The notes below the pieces were generated by a model that saw only the letters and a program-made list of their open reading frames with translations, was not told where the DNA came from and made no database searches. Shown one piece after another: positions 29,753-38,850 of a stretch of DNA of 64,000 nt. The stretch spans positions 1,674,001-1,738,000 of the forward strand of contig NZ_CP073695.1 in the NCBI RefSeq assembly GCF_018228765.1. The letters are read 5' to 3'. The translations under genes were made by a program, and so were the position numbers. Source of the DNA: Halorubrum ruber. Its GTDB lineage: Archaea; Halobacteriota; Halobacteria; Halobacteriales; Haloferacaceae. Positions within the stretch are counted from its first letter, which is position 1, and every line of letters starts with the position of its first letter.

Positions 29753-29931
29753 ATCTCACTGCGGGTCGTCGAGGCCGTCGTCGTCGTCGAATCGCGTCGC
29801 GCGTCGCGCGGCGACTCGCCGCCGATCGATCGACCGTGACGGGGTAGGCATAGTGGAAGTACTGTCCGTACTGGTTCCGTGCGCGGGAACAGCCAGCGAA
29901 AACCCGCTTGGATCGGACTACTGCCCCGCCG

Positions 29932-29939
29932 TTATAAAA
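29932..29939 (+). promoter_or_regulatory. TATA box upstream of the gene at 29981
   Basis: TTATAAAA lies about 45 bases before the ATG at 29981, implying a 5' leader of roughly 20 bases. A small inverted repeat, AGTAC-TGTCC-GTACT (29858-29872), lies further upstream in the same divergent intergenic region. Confidence 0.55.
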
Positions 29940-29980
29940 GCCTTCGCAAAGGGCAAGCCGCAGGCGACCAAACCCCTCTC

Positions 29981-30505
29981 ATGCGCGTCACGCCGCAGAC
30001 GGTCCGCGACGAACACGCTTGGGTCCGCGACCGCGCCGATGTCGTCATCCCGATACTCAACGACACCCGCGACCGCCTCGGCCGGCTCTTTGAGACGGAG
30101 GTCGACCCGGTGGCGCCGGAGGCGTACCGCCGCGAGGTCGACGCCGTCTTCGCCGACGGAGAGGTCGCGGTCAACGTCGCGGCCTGCGTCGCGCTCCTCC
30201 GCGACCTCGACGTCGAGGGCGACTACCCCGGGTTCGTCGTCGACGAGGTCCTTGGCCGCGAACTGGCGGCGACGATCGCGGGCGGCCGCCCTCTCTCGCT
30301 GCTCGCGCAGGCGACGTTCCACGTCGCCGACCTCTACGTGGACCGAGACGCGACCGCGGCCGAGGCGGACGGGAACGAGCGCGGCGCCGGAACGGCCGGC
30401 GCCGACGATCTCGACGCAGCGCTCGCGGCGGGGTTCCAGACGCGGCTCCCCGGCTGGGACTGGCGGGAGGGAGAGAGTCCGTTCGCGGTCGACCCCGACC
30501 CGTGA
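29981..30505 (+). CDS. Conserved haloarchaeal protein, unknown function
   Basis: A 174-residue mainly helical, acidic soluble protein starting at ATG 29981. The N-terminus (MRVTPQTVRDEHAWVRDRAD) leads into amphipathic helices (ILNDTRDRLGRLFETEV, VNVAACVALLRDLDVEGDYP) and a low-complexity Ala/Gly/Glu segment before GFQTRLPGWDWREGESPFAV. No motif or family was recognised. It is divergent from aCPSF1. Confidence 0.65.
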   Translation: MRVTPQTVRDEHAWVRDRADVVIPILNDTRDRLGRLFETEVDPVAPEAYRREVDAVFADGEVAVNVAACVALLRDLDVEGDYPGFVVDEVLGRELAATIAGGRPLSLLAQATFHVADLYVDRDATAAEADGNERGAGTAGADDLDAALAAGFQTRLPGWDWREGESPFAVDPDP

Positions 30506-30527
30506 TCGGCCGACCCACCGCGGCGGC

Positions 30528-31393
30528 TTACGACGTGAAGTTCCTGACGAGCCCGTACGCCTTGTCGAGCAGCGCGTCGGGGAGGAACCGCGCGAGGACG
30601 CCGACGCGCGCGACCGTTCCCGGCTGGACCCGCGCGGGGGGCCGCGTCGCGCTCGCGGCGTCGTAGATGGCGTTCGCGACGAGCTCCGGCTCGACCGCGC
30701 CGGGGCCGTCGCCGCCGATCAGCTTCGCGTCCTCGAACATCGCGTAAAAGTCGTCGTACGCGTCGGTCCGATCGATCCCCTCGCGCTCCTCGGGTCCGCC
30801 TCCCGCTCCGCGCGCTTCGAGAAGTTCGTCTTCACGGGGCCGGGCTCGACGACGACCACGTCGATCCCGAGGTCTGCGACCTCGTTGCGGAGCGCGTCCG
30901 ACATCGCCTCTAAGGCGAACTTCGACCCGCTGTACACGCCGCCGCCGGGCATCGACACCCGGCCCGCGACCGACGAGACGTTGACGATGGTCCCGTCGCG
31001 CTCGCGGCGCATCGCGGGGAGGACCGCGCGGATCAGCCGGTGCGGGCCGTACACGTTCACGTCGAACTGGTCGCGGACGCGGTCCGTGGTGACGTCCTCG
31101 ACCGGTCCGAACTGGCCGTAGCCGGCGTTGTTGATCAGCGCGTCGATCGCGCCCTCCTCGTCTAAGACGCGGTCCACGACGCGGTCGACGTCGTCCTGAT
31201 CGGTGACGTCGAGCGTGGCGAGCTCACAGCCCGCCTCGCCGAGCGCCTCGACGTCCGCGGGGTTCCGCGCGGTGGCGTACACGGTCCATCCCTCGTCGAG
31301 GAACGCGTGCGCCGCGGCGCGGCCGATGCCCGAGGAACAGCCGGTGATGAGTGCCGTCTTCTGCACGCCTCTCCGGTCAGTCTCCGAGGGCAT
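30528..31393 (-). pseudogene. Short-chain dehydrogenase/reductase, frameshifted
   Basis: An SDR-family NAD(P)-dependent oxidoreductase of about 287 residues split into two frames. The first (31393 to about 30800) has the Rossmann TGCSSGIGRA, NNAGYG, the catalytic Ser (VSSVAGR) and YSGSK (YxxxK), then PGPVKTNF. The second (about 30805 to 30528) restores DDFYAMFEDAKLI and the hydrophobic substrate-side end. The break lies in 30790-30810, where one base appears lost in a run of short G/C tracts. The active site precedes the break, so the product would lack its C-terminal substrate region if the shift is real. The substrate is unknown. Confidence 0.82.
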
Positions 31394-31447
31394 AACTCTC
31401 CCGACCGGCGGCGAAACGTCGCCGTCGACCGAGAGCGAACGGACGCG

Positions 31448-32230
31448 TTACTCCTCGCCGTCCGTGGCGTCGTCGTCCGCCGCCTCCTCGTCTTCGTCGG
31501 CCGGGAGGAGGTCTCGCTCGTCGAGGATCGCCTCGATCTCGTCAGCGGGGCGCTCGCTGTACTGCGGGTCGTCGACGGTGATCGTCGCGACGCCGACGCC
31601 GTCGGGGGACAGCTCGCCGTCGTTCGACTGGGCGAGGGTGTCGAGCGCGAGCCCGACCGCCTCGTCCGTGGAGATACCTTCCTCGTACTCCTCTTCGAGG
31701 TAGTCGCGGAGGTCGCTGCGGTCCGACCCGATCGAGAGCGCCTGCCACTCGTAGGGGGTGCCGGAGGGGTCCGTCTCGAACAGGCGCGGCTCGCCGTTCT
31801 CGACGCCGCCGACGATGAGCGCGACGCCGAAGGGGCGCGCGCCGCCGACCTGCGTGTACTGCTGGATGTGGTCGGTGATGTTCTTCGTCAGCGTCTCGAT
31901 ACCGACGGGCTCGCCGTAGCGGAGCTGGTTGATCTGCGCCTGTCGGCGCGCGAAGTCGATGAGCTGGCGGGCGTCGGCGACGTGGCCCGCGCTCGCGACG
32001 CCGACGTGGTCGTCGGCCTTGTGGAGCTTCTCGATGCTCTCCGGCTCCATCAGGGGGGACCGGGCGCGCTTGTCGGCCGCGAGGACGACCCCGTCCTCGG
32101 CGCGGATCCCGACGCTCGCCGTCCCTCGTTTCACCGCCTCCCGGGCGTACTCGACCTGGTAGAGTCGGCCGTCCGGAGAGAAGATTGTGATGCCGCGGTC
32201 GTACGCCTGCTGTTGGGATTGGCCCTGCAT
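31448..32230 (-). CDS. psmA: Proteasome subunit alpha
   Basis: A 260-residue alpha ring subunit of the archaeal 20S proteasome. The N-terminal gate segment QAYDRGITIFSPDGRLYQVEYA, the alpha signature, is at residues 8-29, followed by KRGTASVGI, DHVGVASAGHVADARQLIDFAR and PFGVALIVGG. The C-terminus is a long acidic tail. The ATG at 32230 was chosen because the N-terminal motif begins a few residues on. It is the last gene of the rnp3-methyltransferase-rnp2-psmA operon, 4 bases after rnp2. Confidence 0.95.
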   Translation of the reverse strand: MQGQSQQQAYDRGITIFSPDGRLYQVEYAREAVKRGTASVGIRAEDGVVLAADKRARSPLMEPESIEKLHKADDHVGVASAGHVADARQLIDFARRQAQINQLRYGEPVGIETLTKNITDHIQQYTQVGGARPFGVALIVGGVENGEPRLFETDPSGTPYEWQALSIGSDRSDLRDYLEEEYEEGISTDEAVGLALDTLAQSNDGELSPDGVGVATITVDDPQYSERPADEIEAILDERDLLPADEDEEAADDDATDGEE

Positions 32231-32234
32231 GATA

Positions 32235-32714
32235 TCACTCGGTGTCGAACGTCGTCGCGCCGACGCGACCCGACTCGGCCCGCACGTCGCACGCGTCACC
32301 GCGCACGGTCGCGGACCGCTCGGCGCCCTCGAACGCGACGTCTCGCTGTGTCGAACTGGGGGTCGCGCGACCCATATATCTTTCCTCACAGGCGCGCACC
32401 GTCCCCGAAATCCCTCTGACGCGGATTCCGACCGGCTCGCCGTCGACCTCGCTCACGCAGGCGATCGCGGCGCGCGCGTCGTCGACGTGCCCGTGCCTGA
32501 CGCGGACGACGGCCTCGCCGGTCCCGTCCGCGTGCGCGAACGAGAGCAGCGTGAGGTCGGCGTCGGCGCTGCCCGCGTCGCCGAGGAGGTTGCCGGCGCT
32601 GTACCACAGCGCGCGCTGGAACGCCCGCCGACCGATCCCCGCGTCGGACCACGTCTCGATTCCGACCGCGACGTACCGCCAGCGCGGTCGGAGGTGCTTG
32701 GGGAGGTGTTTCAC
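32235..32714 (-). CDS. rnp2: Ribonuclease P protein component 2 (Pop5)
   Basis: A 159-residue RNase P protein subunit helping mature tRNA 5' ends. The signature MKHLPKHLRPRWRYVAVGIE opens the protein. The rest follows the Pop5 fold (ALWYSAGNLLGDAG, EAVVRVRHGHVDDARAAIACV, VGIRVRGISGTVRACEERYM). A longer C-terminal part past residue 125 is not conserved. It lies between the methyltransferase and psmA, in the same order as other haloarchaea. Confidence 0.9.
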   Translation of the reverse strand: MKHLPKHLRPRWRYVAVGIETWSDAGIGRRAFQRALWYSAGNLLGDAGSADADLTLLSFAHADGTGEAVVRVRHGHVDDARAAIACVSEVDGEPVGIRVRGISGTVRACEERYMGRATPSSTQRDVAFEGAERSATVRGDACDVRAESGRVGATTFDTE

Positions 32715-32724
32715 GACAGGGCCC

Positions 32725-33348
32725 TCACGCCGGCAGCTCGCGGATCCGCTCGGCGACGATCACCGCCACCTGGTCGTGGACGCGCTCGACGGCGGTCACC
32801 GCGAACCCCTCCGCGGTGAACGCCTCGACCAGCGTGCCGACGGTCGCCGGGTCGTCGACCTCCGGGCTGTAGAACGGCGCTTCGGGGTCCGGGTCCTCGA
32901 AGAACGCCACGTCGCCGAGGACGATCCGGCGCGCGCCCGTCTCGGCCATCACACTGATCGCCTCGCGCTTCTCGTCGTCGGCAAGGTGGTGGAGCGCGAA
33001 GTTCGAGGTGACGACGTCGACCCGCTGGTCCGGGTCGAGGCCGGGGTCGCGGAACTCGCCGTACGCGAACTCGACGTTGTCGAGCCCCCGCTCTTCCGCC
33101 TTCCGGCGGCCCTCCTCCATCATCCCCTCGCTGATGTCGCGCGCGAGGACGCGTTCGGCGTCCGCAGCGACCTCCAGCGCGATGGCGCCCGTGCCCGCGC
33201 CCAGGTCGAGGACGACGTCGTCCGCCTCGGGCGCGGCGTGATCGATCACGAGGCTCGCGCAGGCGTGATACTCGTCGCTCTTCGAGTCGTCGTACGCCGC
33301 CGCCTTCTCGGAGAACCGCTCGGCGTGCTCCTCAACCGTCTTCTTCAT
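32725..33348 (-). CDS. Class I SAM-dependent methyltransferase, substrate unknown
   Basis: A 207-residue methyltransferase. The SAM-binding loop VVLDLGAGTGAIALEVA, the acidic motif ARDISEGMMEEGR and VDVVTSNFALHHL are clear. It starts at ATG 33348, overlapping the end of rnp3 by 17 bases. It sits between two RNase P subunits and upstream of psmA, a conserved haloarchaeal neighbourhood. A role in RNA modification is a reasonable guess but not shown by the sequence. Confidence 0.83.
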   Translation of the reverse strand: MKKTVEEHAERFSEKAAAYDDSKSDEYHACASLVIDHAAPEADDVVLDLGAGTGAIALEVAADAERVLARDISEGMMEEGRRKAEERGLDNVEFAYGEFRDPGLDPDQRVDVVTSNFALHHLADDEKREAISVMAETGARRIVLGDVAFFEDPDPEAPFYSPEVDDPATVGTLVEAFTAEGFAVTAVERVHDQVAVIVAERIRELPA

Positions 33349-34090
33349 ACTTGCCACGTCGGACCCCCGGCTCTATGAAGGCCTCGGAGCGGCGCTCCCG
33401 GTTGCGCTCGACGAGGTCGCCCCACGCTCGCAGTCCCTCCCGGATGGCCTCGGCGTCGAACCCGACCGCCTCTCCGACCGCGACCAGTTCACGGGGCGCG
33501 CGGAGTTCGAGGTGCGAGCGCGCGTTCGCGCTCACGACGTACGGCGCGTCGTAGTGGGAGACGATCTCGCGGAGCTTCCGGAGGTCCGCGAGCGCCCGGA
33601 CGCGCTTCCCGCCCGTGGCGCGCAGCGCCGGGCCGAAGTCGAACTCGACGTGAACGCCGTTGTCGCGCGCCGCCTTCGCGAGGACGTGGTTGAAGTCGCC
33701 GCCATCGGCCGTCGGACGGACGAGCACGTCGACGCGCGCCTGCTCGACCGCGAACCGATTCAGCGCGTCGTCCCCGCCGACGACGCAGACGACGGTCCGG
33801 TCGGAGCGGTAGTTCCCGACGGCGCCGGAGGCGCTCGTCGGGTCGTCGGCGTCGACCTCGACCGCGTCGACGACGTCGATCCCGTACTCCTCGCGGAGCG
33901 CGTCCAGGTCGCGGACGGGGCTTTTGTCCGCGTCGGCTGGGACCGAACCGCCTTGCCCGCGTCCTCCGGCCGGGTCCAGCGCGTCGCGCGACCGCACCAC
34001 GATCCCGTCGTAGCCGTGGCGAGCGGCTGTCGCGGCGTGGCGCGCGACGGTCGCCTCCCCGTCGGGGTAGGCGTGAACGGCCTCGTACAT
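33332..34090 (-). CDS. rnp3: Ribonuclease P protein component 3 (Rpp30)
   Basis: A 252-residue PHP/TIM-barrel-type RNase P subunit. Visible features are MYEAVHAYPDG at the start, HGYDGIVVRSRDAL, DVVDAVEVDADDP, the repeated strand-helix units (NRFAVEQARVDVLVRP, HVLAKAARDNGVHVEFDFGPAL) and SNARSHLELRAPRELVAVGEAVGF. The ATG at 34090 fits family starts. It is the first gene of the operon and is divergent from the DUF357 gene. Confidence 0.88.
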   Translation of the reverse strand: MYEAVHAYPDGEATVARHAATAARHGYDGIVVRSRDALDPAGGRGQGGSVPADADKSPVRDLDALREEYGIDVVDAVEVDADDPTSASGAVGNYRSDRTVVCVVGGDDALNRFAVEQARVDVLVRPTADGGDFNHVLAKAARDNGVHVEFDFGPALRATGGKRVRALADLRKLREIVSHYDAPYVVSANARSHLELRAPRELVAVGEAVGFDAEAIREGLRAWGDLVERNRERRSEAFIEPGVRRGKYEEDG

Positions 34091-34204
34091 GGGCTCCCGT
34101 TTTGCGGCCGAGCGTATCGGCGTTGCGCTTCCCGATCCGCGACCGAGGCGGAGCGTCTCCGCACCGACCCGGTCGCTTTTGTCCGCCCGTCGGAACGTTG
34201 GCGT

Positions 34205-34489
34205 ATGCCCGCCGACTTGGATGAGAAGACGGACCGCTACGAGCGGATGCTCGCGGACGCGCTCTCCGTCGCGGAGCCGCGCCCGCCGGCCGACACGCCG
34301 CTGGGGGAAGCCGCCGCCGACGTGGCCGAGATGGCCGAGTCGTACCTCGACGACGGCCGCCACTTCCGCGCGGACGGCGACCCGGTGAACGCCCTCGCCT
34401 CGTACTCGTACGGTTACGGCTGGCTCGACGCGGGTGTCCGGCTCGGGCTGTTCGCCGTGCCCGACGACACCGAACTGTTCACGACGTGA
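34205..34489 (+). CDS. DUF357 family protein
   Basis: A 94-residue helical protein of the archaeal DUF357 family. KTDRYERMLADAL and AEMAESYLDDGRHFRADGDPVNALASYSYGYGWLDAGVRLGLF are the characteristic helices, with a TPR-like second half. The function of the family is unknown. It lies 77 bases upstream of the M20 peptidase on the same strand. Confidence 0.82.
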   Translation: MPADLDEKTDRYERMLADALSVAEPRPPADTPLGEAAADVAEMAESYLDDGRHFRADGDPVNALASYSYGYGWLDAGVRLGLFAVPDDTELFTT

Positions 34490-34566
34490 GGCCGGGGCGC
34501 CGCCGGCCGGCCGCCCCGACCGCGCCCGAGGGACGCGCTTATGCGGCGACGACGCCCAGCGTGGGC

Positions 34567-35685
34567 ATGGACGAACTCGCGGACCTGACCGAGCGGCTCG
34601 TCTCGATCCCCTCTCACGAGGACGAGACGGCCGCGGGCGACGCGATCGAGGAGTGGCTGCGCGCGGAGACGGACGCGACCGTCGAGCGCGACGAGGCCGG
34701 CAACGTCCTCGCGTTCGCGGGCGCGACCGACGACCCGGACGCCGACTCGCTCGCCCTCGTCGGCCACCACGACGTGGTACCGCCCGCGCCCGAGCAGACG
34801 ACGGGCGAGGGGACGGACGGAGAGTACGTCGTCGAGCGGCGCGACGGCCGGATTTACGGCCGCGGGACCGCCGACATGAAGGGGTCGGTCGCGGCCGCGA
34901 TGTGCGCCTTCCGCGACGCGACGCCGCCCGCGGGCCGCGAGCTGATATTCGCCTCGTTCGTGGGCGAGGAGGTCGGCGGCGAGGGGGCGCGCCACGCGAT
35001 CGACGCGGGGTTCGCGCCGGACCGGGCGGTCGTCGCGGAGGGCTCGACGAACTACTCGAAGCCGGGCGTCACGGACGTCGTCGTCGCGCACCGCGGGCGC
35101 CGCGGGTCGCGGCTCGTCGCCCGCGGGGAGGCCGCGCACGCCTCGGAGCCGGAGGCTGGCGTGAACGCGATCTACCGCGCCTGCGACGCCATCGACGCGG
35201 TCCGCGACCTCGACGTGCCCGATGCGACGGTCCTCGGCAACGACGTGTCGGGGTCGCTCGCGGTCACGATCGTCGACGGCGGCGAGACGTGGAACGTGAT
35301 CCCGGAGCGCTGCGAGGCGACGGTCGACGAGCGGACGGTCCCCGGCGGCCGCGCCGACCTCGCGGGCGTCGCCGACGCGACGCCGGGCGTCGAGCTCGTC
35401 GTCGACCAGGACCTCCCGCCGATGGCCTGCGGCGACGCCGGGTTCGCCGACGCCGCGCTCGACGTCGCCCGCGCGATCCACGACGACCTCGGCCTCGACG
35501 CGCCCGAACACGTCACCAAGCCGCACGCGACCGACGCGGGGTGGCTCGCGCAGGCCGGCACGGAGTGCCTGGTCTGCGGCGCCTCCGAGCCCGGCGAGGC
35601 GCACACGGACACCGAGAGCGCGAGCCTCGACGTCCTCGACCGCTGTTACCGGATTTATACCGGGATCGCCGAGCGGGAACTGTAG
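34567..35685 (+). CDS. M20-family metallopeptidase/amidohydrolase (ArgE/DapE-like)
   Basis: A 372-residue zinc amidohydrolase acting on N-acylated amino acids or small peptides. The metal-site motifs are present: LVGHHDVVPP, GRGTADMKGSVAA (bridging Asp), FVGEEVGGEGA (catalytic Glu and ligand), VAEGSTN, and the C-terminal His within GEAHTDTES. The dimerisation domain is the middle part (HRGRRGSRLVARGEAAHASEPEAG). ArgE, DapE and carboxypeptidase specificity cannot be separated by eye. Confidence 0.85.
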   Translation: MDELADLTERLVSIPSHEDETAAGDAIEEWLRAETDATVERDEAGNVLAFAGATDDPDADSLALVGHHDVVPPAPEQTTGEGTDGEYVVERRDGRIYGRGTADMKGSVAAAMCAFRDATPPAGRELIFASFVGEEVGGEGARHAIDAGFAPDRAVVAEGSTNYSKPGVTDVVVAHRGRRGSRLVARGEAAHASEPEAGVNAIYRACDAIDAVRDLDVPDATVLGNDVSGSLAVTIVDGGETWNVIPERCEATVDERTVPGGRADLAGVADATPGVELVVDQDLPPMACGDAGFADAALDVARAIHDDLGLDAPEHVTKPHATDAGWLAQAGTECLVCGASEPGEAHTDTESASLDVLDRCYRIYTGIAEREL

Positions 35686-35778
35686 CGGTCGCGACGGTGG
35701 TCTCGGTCGGGTTTCGGCGGGACGGAGGCGGCCCGTATGGAAGGGGTTTTATGCGACCCGCGGAAAGTGTGCGCCACT

Positions 35779-35931
35779 ATGGGAGACAAGTCGAAGGCTC
35801 AAAAGAAGCGTCTGGCGAAGGCGGAGCGCCAGAACACCCGCGTCCCCGCGTGGGTCATGATGAAGACGGACATGAACGTGACGCGAAACCCCAAGCGGCG
35901 CAACTGGCGCCGGAACGACCTGGACGAGTAA
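35779..35931 (+). CDS. rpl39e: 50S ribosomal protein L39e
   Basis: A 50-residue, very basic protein near the exit tunnel: [27 protein letters not shown] and [14 protein letters not shown] match the L39e signature. A TATA-like GTTTTATG (about 35747) lies roughly 30 bases upstream. It starts the L39e-L31e-aIF6 operon; the L31e ATG follows its stop directly. Confidence 0.95.
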
Positions 35932-36210
35932 ATGTCGACGAACGACTTCGAGGAGCGCGTCGTCACCGTCCCGCTCCGCGACGCCAAGGAGAAGCCCGTC
36001 CAGCAGCGCGCCGACTACGCCATGAAGATCACGCGACAGCACCTCGCCAAGCACTTCTCCGTCGACGAGGGCGACGTGATCATCGACGGCTCCGTCAACG
36101 AGGCCGTCTGGGAGAACGGGCGTCAGAACCCGCCCAGCACGGTGCGGGTCCGCGCGGCTCGGTTCGTCGAGGACGGCGAGCCGGTCGTCGAGGCCGAGCA
36201 CGCAGAGTAA
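35932..36210 (+). CDS. rpl31e: 50S ribosomal protein L31e
   Basis: A 92-residue large-subunit protein. [37 protein letters not shown] and the second half ([27 protein letters not shown]) follow the family pattern. The acidic tail is typical of halophiles. It lies directly between L39e and aIF6. Confidence 0.94.
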   Translation: MSTNDFEERVVTVPLRDAKEKPVQQRADYAMKITRQHLAKHFSVDEGDVIIDGSVNEAVWENGRQNPPSTVRVRAARFVEDGEPVVEAEHAE

Positions 36211-36211
36211 C

Positions 36212-36877
36212 GTGTTACGGGCGACCTTCACCGGCTCGTCGTACGTGGGCGTGTTCGCCCGCGCCGTCGGCGATATCCTGTTAGTCCGGCCGGACGTCGA
36301 CGAGGAACTCGCCGAGGACCTCGGCGCGGAACTCGGCGCGGAGCCGCTGCCGACGACGGTCGGGCGGTCCAACACGGTCGGCGCGCTCGCGACGGGCAAC
36401 GAGCACGGCGTGCTCGTCTCCTCGCGCGCGACCGAGCGCGAGAAGGATCGAATCGCCGACGCAGCCGGCGCCCCGGTCCGCGAGCTCCCGGGCGAGATCA
36501 ACGCCGCCGGCAACGTCGTCCTCGCAAACGACTACGGCGCGTACGTCCACCCGGACCTCTCGCGCGAGGCGATTCAGACGATCAAAGAGGCCCTCGACGT
36601 CCCCGTGACCCGGGGCGACCTCGGTGACGTCAGAACGGTGGGCACGGCGGCGGTCGCCAACAACACAGGAGTGCTCTGTCACCCGCAGTCGACAGAGTCG
36701 GAGCTTCAGGCGGTCGAGGAGGCGCTCGACGTCCGCGCCGACCTCGGCACCGTCAACTACGGCGCGCCGCTCGTCGGCTCCGGCCTCGTCGCCACCGACG
36801 AGGGGTACGTCGTCGGCGAGGACACGACCGGCCCGGAGCTCGGCCGGATCGAGGAGACGCTCGGCTTCATCGACTGA
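36212..36877 (+). CDS. eif6: Translation initiation factor aIF6 (ribosome anti-association factor)
   Basis: A 221-residue protein that binds the large subunit and blocks subunit joining. Five repeated beta-alpha modules are seen: [70 protein letters not shown] and [21 protein letters not shown]. It starts at GTG, one base after the L31e stop. It is normally followed by LX, but here an ABC pair intervenes. Confidence 0.93.
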   Translation: MLRATFTGSSYVGVFARAVGDILLVRPDVDEELAEDLGAELGAEPLPTTVGRSNTVGALATGNEHGVLVSSRATEREKDRIADAAGAPVRELPGEINAAGNVVLANDYGAYVHPDLSREAIQTIKEALDVPVTRGDLGDVRTVGTAAVANNTGVLCHPQSTESELQAVEEALDVRADLGTVNYGAPLVGSGLVATDEGYVVGEDTTGPELGRIEETLGFID

Positions 36878-36953
36878 GCCGCTCCCCCGTCCTTCTCCCC
36901 TCGGTTCGTATCGCACTCACACATTTACAAGCCGCAGCGGAGTTGGGGACGGT

Positions 36954-37919
36954 ATGCCCGCTATCGAGTGTCGAAACCTCTCCAAGTACTACGGCGACGT
37001 CCGGGGGATCGAGGACGTCTCCTTCGCCGTCGAGGACGGCGAGGTGTTCGGCTTCCTCGGCCCGAATGGGGCGGGGAAGACCACAGCGATCCGCACCCTC
37101 TTAGGCTTCCTCTCGCCGACGAGCGGCGGCGCGACGCTGCTCGGCCGCGACGCGACGGACCAAGTCGAGTCCCGCCGCGCTCGCGAGCGGATCGGGTACC
37201 TCCCCGGCGACCCCGGACTCGACCGCGACCGCACCGCGAAGGCCTTCCTCGACCACCAGGCGGCGCTCCGCGGCGAGTCGAGCCGCGACGAGCTCGTCGA
37301 CCGGTTCGGCCTCGACGAGTCGCGGCGGATCGCCGACCTCTCGCGGGGGAACCGGCAGAAGGTGGCGCTGGTGGCCGCGTTCATGCACGACCCGGACCTG
37401 CTGCTGCTCGACGAGCCGACCTCCGGGCTCGACCCGCTGTTACAGGAGGAGTTCGCCGCGCTTGTGCGGGAGCGCGTCGACGACGGGGCGAGCGTCCTCC
37501 TCTCGTCGCACGTCCTCGGCGAGGTAGCCGCGCTCTGCGACCGCGTGGGCGTTCTCCGAGAGGGGCACCTCGTCGCGGTCGAGTCCGTCTCGGACCTCCG
37601 GTCGCGCGGCGGGAAGCAGGTCCGCGTCCGCGTCGCGGAGGAGGTCGACCGCGCCGACTTCGAGGTCCGCGGAATCTTGAACCTCCGCGTCGGCGAGACC
37701 GTCTCGTTTACGTGGACGGGGGAGTACGACGCGCTGATCGACCTGCTCTCCGGCTACACCGTGCTCGACCTCGATGTCGTCGACGCGCCGCTCGAAGAGG
37801 CGTTCATGACGTTCTACGACGGCGACGTGCCGGGCCCGACGGGGAGCGGGAGCGGCGGGACTTCAGGTCCCGACGCGGCGGGAAGTGGGGCGGCTGACTC
37901 CGGAGGTGAGGGCCGATGA
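36954..37919 (+). CDS. ABC-2 type transporter ATP-binding protein
   Basis: A 321-residue ABC ATPase, exporter type. Walker A GPNGAGKTT, the signature LSRGNRQKVALVAAF (a variant of LSGGQ), Walker B LLLLDEPTSGLDP and the His switch SSHVLGE are all present. A C-terminal domain and a Gly/Ser-rich tail follow. A TATA-like motif (about 36922) precedes its ATG, suggesting its own promoter although it lies inside the ribosomal/SRP cluster. It overlaps its permease by 4 bases (ATGA). Confidence 0.88.
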   Translation: MPAIECRNLSKYYGDVRGIEDVSFAVEDGEVFGFLGPNGAGKTTAIRTLLGFLSPTSGGATLLGRDATDQVESRRARERIGYLPGDPGLDRDRTAKAFLDHQAALRGESSRDELVDRFGLDESRRIADLSRGNRQKVALVAAFMHDPDLLLLDEPTSGLDPLLQEEFAALVRERVDDGASVLLSSHVLGEVAALCDRVGVLREGHLVAVESVSDLRSRGGKQVRVRVAEEVDRADFEVRGILNLRVGETVSFTWTGEYDALIDLLSGYTVLDLDVVDAPLEEAFMTFYDGDVPGPTGSGSGGTSGPDAAGSGAADSGGEGR

Positions 37920-38731
37920 GCGAGCGCCGGACGCCGTGGCTCGCCATCGCCCGGTACGCCGCCGCCGGTCGCGCTCGCGGCTCGCTCGTTGTGACGGGGC
38001 TGCTCTCCGCGTTCCTGTTGCTCTTCTTAGCCTTCTTCCCCTCGTTGTCGACCGCTGGGATCGACCTCGACGCGTACGTCGAGGCGTTCCCGCCCGCGTT
38101 CCAAGAGGCGTTCGGGATCATCGCCATCTCCTCTATCGAGGGATTCCTCGCGGTGGAGTTCTACCAGTTCGCGTGGCTGCTCTTGGTCGGCCTCTATCTC
38201 GCGTACCTCGCCGGGGGGACGATCGCCGGCGACGTGGCCTCCGGTCGGATGGACCTCACGCTGTCGGCGCCGGTCGCGCGCCGCGACGTGGTGATCGGGC
38301 GGTTCCTCGGGCTGGTCCCGCTCGTCGTCCTGTTGAACGTCGTGCTCCCTGTCGTCGCCTACGTCGGCGTCCTCGCGGTGGGAGAGACGATCGCGGTCGA
38401 GCGGCTCGTCGCGGTCCACGCCTTAGCGGTGCCGTACCACCTGACCTGCGTCGCGGTCGGGATCGCCGTGTCGACGCTCGTCTCGCGCCCGGGGATCGCC
38501 CAGCGGGTCGCGCTCGGCGCGCTGTTCGCGCTGTTCATGTTCGAGTCCGTCGTCGCGAGCACCGACTACGCCGAGGCGGGCGATCTCAGCCCGACGGCGC
38601 ACTACGACCCCTCCGCGGTCCTCGTGCTTGGCGAGTACGACCTGACGGGCGCGGCGGTCCTGCTCGCGGCGACGACCGTCCTCGTCGCCCTCGCCGTCGT
38701 TCGGTTCCGCCGCGCGGACCTCTCGGGGTGA
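37916..38731 (+). CDS. ABC-2 type transporter permease
   Basis: A 271-residue integral membrane protein with about six hydrophobic helices (for example VTGLLSAFLLLFLAFF, LLLVGLYLAYLAGGTIAGD, LGLVPLVVLLNVVLPVVAYVGVLAVG). The segment ASGRMDLTLSAPVARRDVV is the usual ABC-2 coupling region. Together with the upstream ATPase it would make a small exporter; the substrate is unknown. It lies upstream of the LX gene. Confidence 0.85.
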   Translation: MSERRTPWLAIARYAAAGRARGSLVVTGLLSAFLLLFLAFFPSLSTAGIDLDAYVEAFPPAFQEAFGIIAISSIEGFLAVEFYQFAWLLLVGLYLAYLAGGTIAGDVASGRMDLTLSAPVARRDVVIGRFLGLVPLVVLLNVVLPVVAYVGVLAVGETIAVERLVAVHALAVPYHLTCVAVGIAVSTLVSRPGIAQRVALGALFALFMFESVVASTDYAEAGDLSPTAHYDPSAVLVLGEYDLTGAAVLLAATTVLVALAVVRFRRADLSG

Positions 38732-38850
38732 AACGCCGCGCTCCGAGACCGCTCCGCCGTCGTTCGAGGCCGATTCGTTTCGCCTCCGGCCGCCTCGCCG
38801 CCTGTCCTTTTTTAGGAAGATACTTCCCTGTCCCTGCCGGATCGGGAGAC

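Noticed and set aside
28001..29839. 612-codon plus-strand frame opposite aCPSF1
   Set aside because: Shadow of the KH/beta-CASP gene; no motifs and highly biased Val/Asp/Arg content.
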